Shown here in pieces: positions 1 to 8,660 of a stretch of 64,000 nt of DNA. The position numbers and the translations under genes are program-made. The notes under the pieces were generated by a model. It searched no databases. It was not told where the DNA came from and saw nothing but the letters and a program-made list of their open reading frames with translations. Numbering within the stretch: position 1 is the stretch's first letter; each line of letters opens with the position of its first letter. Where the stretch lies: positions 124,001 to 188,000 of the forward strand of contig NZ_JACEFJ010000010.1 of assembly GCF_015354735.1 (NCBI RefSeq), given 5' to 3'. This stretch comes from Pararhodonellum marinum. Its GTDB lineage: Bacteria > Bacteroidota > Bacteroidia > Cytophagales > Cyclobacteriaceae.

Positions 1-2
1 TT

Positions 3-2267
3 ATCCTGTGCATTGCATTTTATGCGATTGGCCATCAACCCCTACAAGCACAAACCACCGGTAATTTTGCTTCCAAAGCCGATTCCATCCTTCAATTGAT
101 GACTTTAGAAGAAAAGTTGGGTCAACTCAATTTACCGGTAGGGGGTGACATCACCACGGGTCAAGCCGGAAGCTCCGACATCGCGATTTCCATCAAAGCC
201 GGACAAGTAGGCGGGCTTTTTAACCTCAAATCCGCTGAAAAAATCAGGGAAATTCAAAGAATTGCCGTGGAGGAGACGAGACTCAAAATCCCATTGTTGT
301 TTGGAATGGATGTCATCCATGGATATGAAACCCTCTTTCCGATTCCCTTGGGCATGTCCAGCAGCTGGGACATGGCACTTGTCGAGCAATCAGCCAGAAT
401 AGCGGCCATCGAAGCCAGTGCGGATGGGATCAACTGGACTTTTTCGCCCATGGTGGATGTTTCCAGGGATCCAAGATGGGGTAGGGTTTCGGAAGGAAAC
501 GGGGAAGACCCTTTTCTGGGAGCCGCCATAGCCAAAGCCATGATCCAAGGGTATCAGGGAGATGATTTGGCCTTGTCCAATACCATTATGGCCTGTGTAA
601 AGCATTTTGCCCTCTATGGAGCATCAGAAGCCGGAAGAGATTACAATACGGTAGACATGAGCAGACAGCGGATGTTCAATGAATACATGCTTCCCTATCA
701 GGCTGCAGTGGAAGCCGGGGTAGGTTCGGTCATGACCTCATTCAACGATGTGGATGGCATACCGGCCAGTGGCAACAAGTGGCTGATGACAGAATTGTTG
801 CGGGAGACCTGGGGTTTTGACGGCTTCGTGGTGACCGATTACACCGCCATCAACGAGATGATCCCCCATGGCATGGGCAACCTTCAGGAGGTGTCGGCCA
901 TGGCATTGCAGGCAGGGGTGGATATGGACATGGTTGGAGAAGGTTTTCTGACTACCCTGGAAAAGTCCCTCAAGGAAGGAAAAATCAACCAAACACAGAT
1001 TGACGAGGCTGTTCGTAGGATTTTGATCGCCAAATACCAACTCGGCTTGTTTGATGATCCCTTCAGGTATGCTGATCCCAACCGGTCTCAAAATGAGATT
1101 TTCACTCCCGAACACAGAAAGGTGGCAAGGGAAATTGCAGCGCAGACCTTTGTCTTGCTGAAGAATGAAGGCGACATCCTGCCCCTTAAGAAGCAAGGGA
1201 CCATAGCATTGGTTGGTCCCATGGCGGATAACAGGGAGAACATGGCAGGCACCTGGAGTGTGGCAGGGAGGTTTACCGAGTCGGTTTCCTTGAAAGAAGG
1301 CTTGGAAAATGCCCTAGGTGAGCAGGCAAAGATCGTCTATGCCCGAGGTGCCAATGTGGTGGCCGACTCACTTTTGGAATCCAGAGTAAGCATTTTTGGC
1401 AAACCCACTTATCGGGATGAGCGGTCTGAGGAAGTTTTGATTCAGGAGGCTTTGGCGGCGGTCAAGGATGCGGATGTTATAGTGGCGGCCATGGGCGAAT
1501 CAGCAGAAATGAGCGGGGAAGCCTCCAGCCGATCAGACATCGAAATTCCCCAGAACCAAAGGGCGCTGATGCAGGCACTTATGGACACCGGCAAACCTGT
1601 GGTCCTGGTGTTGTTTACCGGGAGGCCTTTGGGAATGGCTTGGGAGGAAGAACATATGCCAGCCATCCTGAACGTATGGTTTGCGGGCAGTGAAGCCGGA
1701 GATGCGATTGCCGATGTGCTTTTTGGGGAAGTCAACCCATCCGGTAAACTGACCGCCACCTTTCCCCAAAATGTAGGTCAGGTGCCTCTTTTCTACAACC
1801 ATAAAAACACGGGCCGGCCCTTACCAGAAGGCGAATGGTTCCAGAAATTCAGATCCAATTACCTGGATGTGTCCAATGAACCCCTCTATCCTTTCGGTTA
1901 TGGCTTAAGTTACACGAATTTTGAATACGGAGATATAAGTCTTAGCAGCACGCAGCTGTCAGGAGACCAAACTTTAACGGTAAAGGTATCGGTAACCAAT
2001 ACGGGAACAGTGGATGGTGCAGAAGTGGTGCAGCTCTATGTGCGGGACTTGGTGGCATCCATCACCCGTCCGGTCAAGGAACTGAAGGGTTTCCAGAAAG
2101 TCTTTTTGAAAGCCGGAGAAAGTAAAACCGTTCAATTTGACTTGACCCAAGAGGACCTCAAATTCTACAATTACAACATCGATTTTGTCTTCGAGCCCGG
2201 AGAATTTGAGATCATGGTGGGAGGCAATTCAAGGGATGTGGAGGGGAGCTTGGTGAATTGGCAGTAG
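3..2267 (+). CDS. GH3 beta-glucosidase, BglX-like (5' end outside window)
   Basis: Secreted or periplasmic glycoside hydrolase family 3 enzyme, expected to remove terminal beta-linked sugars from oligosaccharides. The frame is open from the first bases of the window and encodes what looks like the end of a signal peptide (hydrophobic stretch, then LQAQ) before the mature GH3 domain, so the true start lies upstream; ATG 99 is only internal. The N-terminal barrel carries KHFALYG and the nucleophile Asp in VVTDY (codon at 837). The second domain carries the BglX-type GEASSRSDI segment, whose Glu is the likely acid/base, and GRPLGMAW. A C-terminal fibronectin-III-like domain follows (QLYVRDLVAS, PGEFEIMVGG). 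About 755 residues are visible, which is normal for BglX. Exact substrate cannot be read. It is convergent with the minus-strand unit at 2358. Confidence 0.93.
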   Translation: MLCIAFYAIGHQPLQAQTTGNFASKADSILQLMTLEEKLGQLNLPVGGDITTGQAGSSDIAISIKAGQVGGLFNLKSAEKIREIQRIAVEETRLKIPLLFGMDVIHGYETLFPIPLGMSSSWDMALVEQSARIAAIEASADGINWTFSPMVDVSRDPRWGRVSEGNGEDPFLGAAIAKAMIQGYQGDDLALSNTIMACVKHFALYGASEAGRDYNTVDMSRQRMFNEYMLPYQAAVEAGVGSVMTSFNDVDGIPASGNKWLMTELLRETWGFDGFVVTDYTAINEMIPHGMGNLQEVSAMALQAGVDMDMVGEGFLTTLEKSLKEGKINQTQIDEAVRRILIAKYQLGLFDDPFRYADPNRSQNEIFTPEHRKVAREIAAQTFVLLKNEGDILPLKKQGTIALVGPMADNRENMAGTWSVAGRFTESVSLKEGLENALGEQAKIVYARGANVVADSLLESRVSIFGKPTYRDERSEEVLIQEALAAVKDADVIVAAMGESAEMSGEASSRSDIEIPQNQRALMQALMDTGKPVVLVLFTGRPLGMAWEEEHMPAILNVWFAGSEAGDAIADVLFGEVNPSGKLTATFPQNVGQVPLFYNHKNTGRPLPEGEWFQKFRSNYLDVSNEPLYPFGYGLSYTNFEYGDISLSSTQLSGDQTLTVKVSVTNTGTVDGAEVVQLYVRDLVASITRPVKELKGFQKVFLKAGESKTVQFDLTQEDLKFYNYNIDFVFEPGEFEIMVGGNSRDVEGSLVNWQ

Positions 2268-2357
2268 ACTGAGTCAGCTGAAGATTCTTAGCTTAGGTAT
2301 TCTATTTTCCACTTTACCCACTTTTGCCACATGCGCGCTTTGGCACCTTCGTTTTTG

Positions 2358-3509
2358 TCAATTATACCCTGCAATCTCTTTGAAAACCTTACCCCAAGAA
2401 TCAATGTTACCTGTTTTTTTGCCCATTCTCACAATCATGAGCTGCTTGTCTGGGAAAATATACAGATACTGACCCAGGTGGCCCCATGCTGAAACAATGT
2501 ATGGATGCTGTTGGCCCTTGCTGTATAGCCACCAAAAATTCTTATAATAAATTTCGTCACCAAAACGCGCAACCTTGTGTTCAGGTGAAATTGTAAAGCA
2601 ATTCCTAAACCATTGTTCGGAAACAATTTGCTGTCCATTCCATTGTCCGTTATAGAGAACGAGTCTGCCAAGTTTTGCAAAGTCAATGGCACGTAAATTC
2701 AATCCACTCTCCATTTTGATTGTCTTTGATTCTTCACTGTCCATGCTCCAGGACCCATCGTATTCCATTCCGATTTTGGACCATATTTTCTGTTCAAAAT
2801 ATTTAGCGGGTGAAAGACCTGTGGCGCTTTCAATGATTAATCCGATAACAATCGGATTATAGGAATTGTACTGAAAATTTTCACCCGGCGGAGCAGTTAA
2901 GGGTAGATTCAAGACTCTTTCCCGAAGCCTGGGGTGGTAATATGCCTTCGGTTTATCACCCCATGGCAGGTCATGGTCTTTAAACTGAATCCCACTGCGC
3001 ATATCCAAGAGGTGCGATATGCTTACTTGAGCATAGCTTGAGTCAATTTGTAATAGCTCGGGCAAGTAGTTGGTTATTGGGTCATTTTCAGAAGCAATGA
3101 ACCCATCATCAATAGCCAGTCCAACCAATAAGGAGGTGATGGATTTTGCGGTTGAAAAAGAAGTGTTGATCGAGTGTTTGTCGTACCCGTTTAGATATTT
3201 TTCATACAAAATAGTATCATTCCTGATAATCAGGAATGCTGTGGTTTGGCTATTCTCAAGAATTTCACTTAATGGTCTCTTTTTGTTCTTTTTTTCTGAA
3301 ACAAGTAGGGTGTCAAAGGCAAAATCAACATTATCATGGAAATAGAAAGGATTGCTTGAAGCCTTGAAAGGATAATTTTGAAATTTCTTATGATCTTCAA
3401 TGTCTGATTTGTTCCAAATCACCCACCTGCCAAGATAGCTTTTGGAGGTACATTGCGTAAGGATGAAAAGCACAAATAAACCAGATATTATTTGACCTAT
3501 TCTATTCAT
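2358..3509 (-). CDS. Serine hydrolase lipoprotein, class C beta-lactamase-related
   Basis: Predicted lipid-anchored serine hydrolase of the beta-lactamase class C / penicillin-binding-like superfamily. Members are esterases, D-aminopeptidases or peptidases and often have no role in resistance. The signal peptide ends in the lipobox LTQC (Cys20). The catalytic SxxK is STAK at Ser119-Lys122. A YNSYN segment fits the Tyr-x-Asn position and WGHLG the C-terminal HxG. Length 383 residues is typical. It lies only 16 bp downstream of the acyltransferase gene on the same strand, so the two are probably co-transcribed with the LytTR gene further up. The physiological substrate is unknown; the link with an acyltransferase suggests acyl or ester chemistry at the envelope, which is inference. 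Confidence 0.88.
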   Translation of the reverse strand: MNRIGQIISGLFVLFILTQCTSKSYLGRWVIWNKSDIEDHKKFQNYPFKASSNPFYFHDNVDFAFDTLLVSEKKNKKRPLSEILENSQTTAFLIIRNDTILYEKYLNGYDKHSINTSFSTAKSITSLLVGLAIDDGFIASENDPITNYLPELLQIDSSYAQVSISHLLDMRSGIQFKDHDLPWGDKPKAYYHPRLRERVLNLPLTAPPGENFQYNSYNPIVIGLIIESATGLSPAKYFEQKIWSKIGMEYDGSWSMDSEESKTIKMESGLNLRAIDFAKLGRLVLYNGQWNGQQIVSEQWFRNCFTISPEHKVARFGDEIYYKNFWWLYSKGQQHPYIVSAWGHLGQYLYIFPDKQLMIVRMGKKTGNIDSWGKVFKEIAGYN

Positions 3510-3525
3510 TTCATTGGTTCCCTAT

Positions 3526-4680
3526 TTATTTGAAATGAAGCACAACTTCCGCTTGGGGCTTTTCTGCCTTAGCGTTTTTCAGGCCAAACAAAGGCCTGAT
3601 CCAGGTCCATCTTCTGATCAGAAATTCATATAAAAGCCAAGCAATCCCAAATGTGCCCAAAACCATCAAAAGGAATTTGGGCCAGAAGCCCCAAGGCAGG
3701 TGCATCAGGTAAAATCCCAAAGCGATGGTAATGGTCTGGTGAAGGATATAGAAGGGATATACGGCCTCGTTGGCATAGGACAGGGTGCTGCTGGATCTGT
3801 TGAGGTAGGCAGCCGCATAGCCAAAGAGGACAAGAATCCAGGCCCAAAGATTGATGACTTTAAACGATGCTTCCGTGAAATGGATGATGACCGAATCTTC
3901 GTAGGCCATTCTTAATCCCACCATCAGGCTAAATGCTAAAATGCCCAAATAAAGGTATTTCCTCCTGTTGGCTTCCACCGTTTTCCAGAAAATATCTTTC
4001 ACTGAAATCAGCAGAAACCCATAGAAGAAAAGGGTGAGGTAATTGATGACATTGAACCAGTCTCCCCATAAGGCATGGGTAGAGGGGAAAAATGGCTCCA
4101 CCAAAGATTCCCAGAAATACAAGGGAATCACCAGCCAAAACAAGCCGAAAGGCCTGGAAGCCAATCGTCCCGCCAAACGGATAAGGCCTGATTGCGGGTT
4201 TTTTCTCAAATAAAGGAGGGCAGGGATCAAAACAAGAGAGAAAAGGAGCAAATAGGGCAAAAACCATAAGTGATGCCACGAAAAATTGCCTTCTGGATAG
4301 ACTCCAATAAAGGCCTGGGAGGGCCAGAAGTCAAAATATCCACCTGCAAACTGACCCCGGTCTAACCGCTCAAAATAGACCTGTGGAGGAACAATCAACA
4401 ACATGCCCACTACCAAAGGAAGAAACAACCGCTTCACCCTTTCGTATGCAAATTGTCTACCAGTTCTTTTCGACAACGCATAATAGGTACCCATGCCGGA
4501 AATCACAAATAAGATGGGTAGCCGCCATTGGTTGACGAACAGCATGGGCCAGCGAATTTCGGAATAGAGGATGTCATTTTTGATGTGCCAGCCCCAGGGG
4601 ACAAAAAACATACCCACATGGTACATGATCAGCAAGCCAAATACGATGACCCTCAACCAATCTAAATCAAATCTTCTCAT
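3526..4680 (-). CDS. Acyltransferase 3 family integral membrane protein
   Basis: Multi-pass membrane protein of the acyltransferase 3 family, which transfers acyl groups (often acetyl or succinyl) to extracytoplasmic glycans or other acceptors. The N-terminus begins RRFDLDWLRV and has the conserved His in the first membrane helix (MYHVGMFF). The RxxR-like KRLFLP segment comes after the second helix, and about ten hydrophobic helices follow. A late YPFYILHQT motif matches the family's C-terminal PxYLLH-like element. The cytosolic C-terminal tail is rich in Lys and Glu. 384 residues is normal. It sits in the middle of a minus-strand unit (LytTR regulator, this gene, serine hydrolase). The acceptor is not identifiable. 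Confidence 0.9.
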   Translation of the reverse strand: MRRFDLDWLRVIVFGLLIMYHVGMFFVPWGWHIKNDILYSEIRWPMLFVNQWRLPILFVISGMGTYYALSKRTGRQFAYERVKRLFLPLVVGMLLIVPPQVYFERLDRGQFAGGYFDFWPSQAFIGVYPEGNFSWHHLWFLPYLLLFSLVLIPALLYLRKNPQSGLIRLAGRLASRPFGLFWLVIPLYFWESLVEPFFPSTHALWGDWFNVINYLTLFFYGFLLISVKDIFWKTVEANRRKYLYLGILAFSLMVGLRMAYEDSVIIHFTEASFKVINLWAWILVLFGYAAAYLNRSSSTLSYANEAVYPFYILHQTITIALGFYLMHLPWGFWPKFLLMVLGTFGIAWLLYEFLIRRWTWIRPLFGLKNAKAEKPQAEVVLHFK

Positions 4681-4771
4681 GGTGCTTTTTTTTATTCAAA
4701 TTTAAATGGTTGAATCATTCAAAAAAGCGGTATGTGACGGGTATCAAGGATTTGGGATGAAATACAAGGTA

Positions 4772-5638
4772 TTAATGGGAGAACTGTTTTTCGAACTGTT
4801 TGATCATGCCTCTGGATACAGGAACAGCTTCTGTATCATCTTGAATTTCCAGTACATATCCCTGGGCATTGCCTTTTACCTGCACCACTTTTTGAAGGTT
4901 GACCAGGTAAGACCGGTGGGTTTTAAAAAACTGAGGGAAGGAATCGAGTTGCTGTTCAAGGTCTTTGAGTGTCATCCTTTTGATCAATTTGGTGGGTTTT
5001 GTCCCATTCTCCACAAAAATTTCAAGATAATTGCCGTCTGCTTTGGCAAAAAGAAAGCTTGATGGATCCAAGTTAAAGTCATCGGTTTTTTGCTGTGTCA
5101 AAATGGGAATTATCGATCCTTCTTTGGTTTCCTTCCCGCCCAAAGAAAAAGGTTGGATCAATTGTGCCGATTTAAGATGTCTCTTTACCAATCGCAGGTA
5201 GTTGAGCGGCACCAAAATGATCACAAATAGGGTACCCACCAGAAAGGTGTTCCTGATTTCCTCCAAAAAATATTTCCAGGACCAGTTGTCGGGATTGTCA
5301 TAGATCAGGTCTCTGACCAAAAACTGGGAAATACCGATCAACAAAAAAATCAATGCAATCAAGGTTATTTCTTTGCCCACGGTCCACCGGTCCTCGTCCA
5401 CTCTTCCATTTTGGATCAATAGAACGATCAAGACAACTAAAAACGCATTTCCTGAGTGTACGGTAGAAATCCAGAAATAATTCATCCTATGTTCCGGCGT
5501 ATACACCACAAAGGGTTCAAATAAATAATTGAAAAACAGGCTCATAGCGAAAATGATCAAAGCCAAATACCAGAGGTTTCTCCCTTTTGAATAGTAGGGA
5601 TAGGGTTGTCGCCAAAGTTGAAGGAAATTTTCAGGCAT
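4772..5638 (-). CDS. Membrane-anchored LytTR-type DNA-binding regulator
   Basis: Transcription regulator with an N-terminal membrane domain and a C-terminal LytTR DNA-binding domain. About four hydrophobic helices occupy residues 20-155 (FAMSLFFNYLF, AFLVVLIVLLIQ, LIALIFLLIGIS, FLVGTLFVIILV). The LytTR domain spans about residues 190-288 and includes YLEIFVENG and the hallmark FKTHRSYLVNL. There is no receiver domain, so sensing presumably occurs through the membrane part or an unlinked partner. It is the first gene of a minus-strand unit, 91 bp upstream of the acyltransferase, and may autoregulate that unit. The start is the ATG at 5638; the upstream region contains a possible Bacteroidota promoter. 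Confidence 0.9.
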   Translation of the reverse strand: MPENFLQLWRQPYPYYSKGRNLWYLALIIFAMSLFFNYLFEPFVVYTPEHRMNYFWISTVHSGNAFLVVLIVLLIQNGRVDEDRWTVGKEITLIALIFLLIGISQFLVRDLIYDNPDNWSWKYFLEEIRNTFLVGTLFVIILVPLNYLRLVKRHLKSAQLIQPFSLGGKETKEGSIIPILTQQKTDDFNLDPSSFLFAKADGNYLEIFVENGTKPTKLIKRMTLKDLEQQLDSFPQFFKTHRSYLVNLQKVVQVKGNAQGYVLEIQDDTEAVPVSRGMIKQFEKQFSH

Positions 5639-5689
5639 TTCAGCAGGTTTTTCAATACAAAAATAAACATTCTAATAGAGTAAATGATA

Positions 5690-5697
5690 CAAATTTA
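5690..5697 (-). promoter_or_regulatory. Candidate Bacteroidota -7 box for the LytTR gene
   Basis: On the minus strand the sequence TAAATTTG matches the Bacteroidota sigma-ABfr -7 consensus TAnnTTTG, about 50 bases before the ATG at 5638. A clear -33 TTG at the right spacing is not evident and the region is AT-rich, so this may be chance. Confidence 0.3.
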
Positions 5698-5876
5698 CCA
5701 TCAATACGCATGTTGACACTTAAAAATCAGCCGTTTGAATCCAAGCAAGTAAAGAGATGAAATATTTCTATGAGTTACTTCTATTTATCCTTTGAAGCAA
5801 TTTTGTCTGAAATCAATCAAAATCTAATCTTATATTGTGCTTAATAGATAGCGTTTTCCTTTCGAAAAAAGTATTT

Positions 5877-6226
5877 AACATGTATGTACACAATGATGCT
5901 AGGAAAATGGTAATCCAATAAATTTGTTGTCACCAAACTGAAATATCCTGTACATTCCTGCCCGACAGGCGGGCCTGCCCGACGAAAAGCGGGTGACTTC
6001 CGACTTCGGACTTCCGACCCTTTTCAAGAAGAATAATGGGTTAGTGGCAAAGAAGCGGATAACCATTATATTTAACATGTATGTAAGCAATGATGCCAGT
6101 AAAAAGGTAATTCAATATAATTCTCGCCAGCAAACTGAAATGTCCGGTACTTCCGACTTCGGACTTTCGACCCGTTTGAAGAAGAATAATAGGTTACTGG
6201 AAAAGAAGCGGATATTCAAAATATTT
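5877..6226. repeat. Diverged tandem duplication upstream of the GH130 gene
   Basis: Two direct copies sit head to tail, at about 5877-6073 and 6074-6226. Both start with AACATGTATGTA and share ATGATGC, CAAACTGAAAT, the GACTTCGGACT/TTCGACC block, AAGAAGAATAAT and AAGAAGCGGAT. The first copy carries about 44 extra bases rich in GC (a CCCGACAGGCGGG hairpin-like stretch). The frame is open through part of it, giving an apparent N-terminal extension to GH130, but the repeated, non-protein-like character argues it is a non-coding leader. It may hold duplicated promoter or operator sites. The CCGACTTCGGACT motif looks like a dispersed intergenic repeat. Confidence 0.75.
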
Positions 6227-6256
6227 AATGCCCCAATTCTGAAAAAAACAAAATTC

Positions 6257-7372
6257 ATGAAAATGATTCAAAATAGATTTTGGCTAAGCCTCCTTGGTGG
6301 TTTAATGATATCGCTCCCGGCTTTCTCCCAGGAAAAACCCTGGATGCTAGGGCCCTTCGAAAGGGCGGAGAACCAGGATGCAATCATCAAGCCCATTGAG
6401 AACACCTCATTTGAAGATCCCATGACCGGAAAAAAAGTGAATTGGGAATCCATGGCCACATTCAATCCTGCTGCCATCGTCAAGGATGGGAAAATTCAGG
6501 TGCTCTATCGGGCGGAAGAAAAACTGGGTGAAATGGAAATCGGCGGCCATACCTCCAGAATCGGCTTGGCTTACTCTGAAGATGGGGAGACCTATACCCG
6601 TAAGACGCAACCGGTTTTTTTCCCCATGGACGATGACCAAAAAGAATTCGAGTGGACCGGAGGAACAGAAGACCCCAGAATCGTGGAACAGGAAGACGGG
6701 ACCTTTGTACTCACCTATACGCAGTGGAACAGAGAATATCCCCGACTTGCAGTCGCCACATCCTCTGACCTCAAAAACTGGAAAAAGCACGGACCTATTT
6801 TCAGGAAATGGAAGGAAGGGAAATACCACAATTTGGAAACCAAATCCGGAGCCATAGTCACGGAAGTGAAGGAGGGCAAACTGGTGGCTGCCAAGATCAA
6901 TGGGAAATATTGGATGTATTATGGAGTTCCCCATATCTGGCTGGCCAGTTCCGACGACCTGATCCAATGGCAGCCCGTAGAAAACCATGAAGGTAATTTG
7001 GTGCCGGTATTGAGTCCAAGACCAGGGTATTTTGATTCCTGGCTGGTTGAAGCCGGGCCACCTCCCTTGTTGACCGCAGATGGAATAGTGGTGTTGTACA
7101 ATGCCGGCAATTCCAAGGAGATCGGTGTAAAAGAATTGGGAAACCGGATCTATACTGGGGGACAAGCCCTTTATGCTGCTGATAAACCTTGGAAATTGCT
7201 GGACCGGAGTTCGGTTCCCTTTATCAAACCTGAAAAGGATTTTGAAAAATCAGGACAATATGTGGATGGAACCACTTTTTTGGAAGGGTTGGTTTTGTTT
7301 GAAGGCACTTGGTATTTATATTACGGAACTGCCGATAGCATGGTGGGGGTCGTGACCTTCCCCCAAGATTGA
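6257..7372 (+). CDS. GH130 family mannoside phosphorylase or hydrolase, secreted
   Basis: Five-bladed beta-propeller enzyme of family GH130, which cleaves beta-mannosides by phosphorolysis or, in some secreted clades, hydrolysis. I place the start at ATG 6257 because it opens a clean signal peptide (KMIQNRFWLSLLGGLMISLP, then AFSQ). The upstream in-frame codons fall in a duplicated non-coding leader. Family features include FNPAAIV, LYRAEE, GGTEDPRIV (the Asp is the expected proton donor), YHNLETKSG and AGPPPLL. Export from the cytoplasm favours hydrolase activity, but the second catalytic carboxylate cannot be assigned by eye. It is followed after 53 bp by the ROK gene, suggesting co-transcription. 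371 residues is normal. Confidence 0.88.
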   Translation: MKMIQNRFWLSLLGGLMISLPAFSQEKPWMLGPFERAENQDAIIKPIENTSFEDPMTGKKVNWESMATFNPAAIVKDGKIQVLYRAEEKLGEMEIGGHTSRIGLAYSEDGETYTRKTQPVFFPMDDDQKEFEWTGGTEDPRIVEQEDGTFVLTYTQWNREYPRLAVATSSDLKNWKKHGPIFRKWKEGKYHNLETKSGAIVTEVKEGKLVAAKINGKYWMYYGVPHIWLASSDDLIQWQPVENHEGNLVPVLSPRPGYFDSWLVEAGPPPLLTADGIVVLYNAGNSKEIGVKELGNRIYTGGQALYAADKPWKLLDRSSVPFIKPEKDFEKSGQYVDGTTFLEGLVLFEGTWYLYYGTADSMVGVVTFPQD

Positions 7373-7425
7373 TTTTTGCCTTTGGCCGATTGCATCCCCG
7401 TTGCGTTTCAAACAAAATAATATAA

Positions 7426-8376
7426 ATGAGCGAATTTAAGGAGGAAAACCTCTGGGGCATTGACCTGGGAGGCACCAAGATTGAAGGAGTGATTTTGAGC
7501 TCTTTTGAGGATCCCAAAGTCATTTACAGATTACGAGTTCCCACAGAAGCTCATTTGGGTTACCGGCATATTTTATCCCAGTTCAAATTATTGCTATCAC
7601 AAATGATGGCACATTCAGGTACCAAGCCGCATAGCATCGGCATTGCTTCCCCGGGAACTTATATTCCCGGCAAAAAAGAAATGAAGAATTGCAATGCCAC
7701 CTGCATCAATGGGAATGACCTCAAATCCGATCTGGAAAGCACCTTGGGAATACCTGTGGTATTGGCCAATGATGCCAACTGTTTTGCCCTGGCAGAAACC
7801 AGACTCGGCATTGTTCATTCAGAATTTCCCGAAGCCAAGGTGGTTTTTGGGGTGATTTTGGGCACCGGAGTAGGGGGAGGCTTGGTGGTCAATGGTCAAA
7901 TAGTCCAAGGCAGGCATGGCATAGGAGGAGAGTGGGGGCACAATTACCTGTTTCCCGGAGAGGGTAAACCCTGTTATTGTGGTAAGACCGGCTGCAATGA
8001 GCAGATCATTTCTGGACCAGCCTTAGAGGCCTATTATCATACATTGTCGGGTAAAAACCTACCTTTGAAAGCAATCCATGCCAGTAGTCTTGAGGGTAAG
8101 GATCAAACCGCGAATCTTACCATAGACAGGCTTTTAATCGGCTTTCAAAAGGCCTTGAGTGTGGTCGTGAACATTGTAGATCCAGACGTTTTTGTATTGG
8201 GAGGCGGGGTCAGCCATATCAATAGCCTCTATACCCACACGGATGTTTTGAAAGAAATGATTTTTAACCATGAATTTGACACCCCTGTGGTAAAGGCCAA
8301 ATTGGGAGACAGTGCCGGGGTTTTCGGAGCTGCATTATTGGTAAAAGACAGCAATGAATTTCCAAGTTCCAATTGA
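7426..8376 (+). CDS. ROK family sugar kinase
   Basis: Cytoplasmic ROK (repressor, ORF, kinase) protein that probably phosphorylates a hexose or N-acetylhexosamine. The ATP-binding motif is GIDLGGTKIEG at residues 11-21, and the catalytic Asp sits in NDANCFAL. GTGVGGG and the zinc site (GGEWGHNYL, then CYCGKTGCNE) match the ROK signature, and VFVLGGGVSH is the C-terminal motif. There is no N-terminal helix-turn-helix, so it is a kinase rather than a repressor. Its position 53 bp after GH130 suggests it phosphorylates the sugar released by that enzyme, for example mannose, though specificity is inference. A hairpin terminator lies downstream at 8608-8640. Confidence 0.92.
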   Translation: MSEFKEENLWGIDLGGTKIEGVILSSFEDPKVIYRLRVPTEAHLGYRHILSQFKLLLSQMMAHSGTKPHSIGIASPGTYIPGKKEMKNCNATCINGNDLKSDLESTLGIPVVLANDANCFALAETRLGIVHSEFPEAKVVFGVILGTGVGGGLVVNGQIVQGRHGIGGEWGHNYLFPGEGKPCYCGKTGCNEQIISGPALEAYYHTLSGKNLPLKAIHASSLEGKDQTANLTIDRLLIGFQKALSVVVNIVDPDVFVLGGGVSHINSLYTHTDVLKEMIFNHEFDTPVVKAKLGDSAGVFGAALLVKDSNEFPSSN

Positions 8377-8607
8377 AAAATTGGGAAAACAGTCAATTTT
8401 ACGTTGTAGATCCAAAACAATGATCCCTACAAATTCAAAAGTTAATTAAAAAATTTCGGGGATCTTTTGTAGTGGAATCTAAGTAAATTTTTAGTATTTT
8501 TTTTTAACCCATTGTTAATAAGGATATTAGATCATTTTTGTAAGGGAAAGGCAACAAGCTATTTAAAGGTTTCGCATACAAAAAAAGGATTTCGTTAACC
8601 AGAAAAA

Positions 8608-8640
8608 AAAGCAGAAACCAAGTTAGTTGGTTTCTGCTTT
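8608..8640 (-). terminator. Intrinsic terminator between convergent ROK and GH43 genes
   Basis: Perfect 13-bp stem (AAAGCAGAAACCA pairing with TGGTTTCTGCTTT) around a 7-base loop. On the minus strand the stem runs into eight T residues, so it best terminates the GH43 transcript. On the plus strand it is followed by TTTCATCTT and may also stop the ROK transcript. Confidence 0.85.
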
Positions 8641-8660
8641 CATCTTCATTATCTGCTTAC

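Noticed and set aside
5993-6256. N-terminal extension of the GH130 protein
   Set aside because: The extension lies in a tandem duplicated leader, has no domain-like character and precedes a complete signal peptide at 6257.
6407-7165. Long minus-strand frame opposite GH130
   Set aside because: It is the shadow of a well-supported gene, with composition dictated by the opposite strand.
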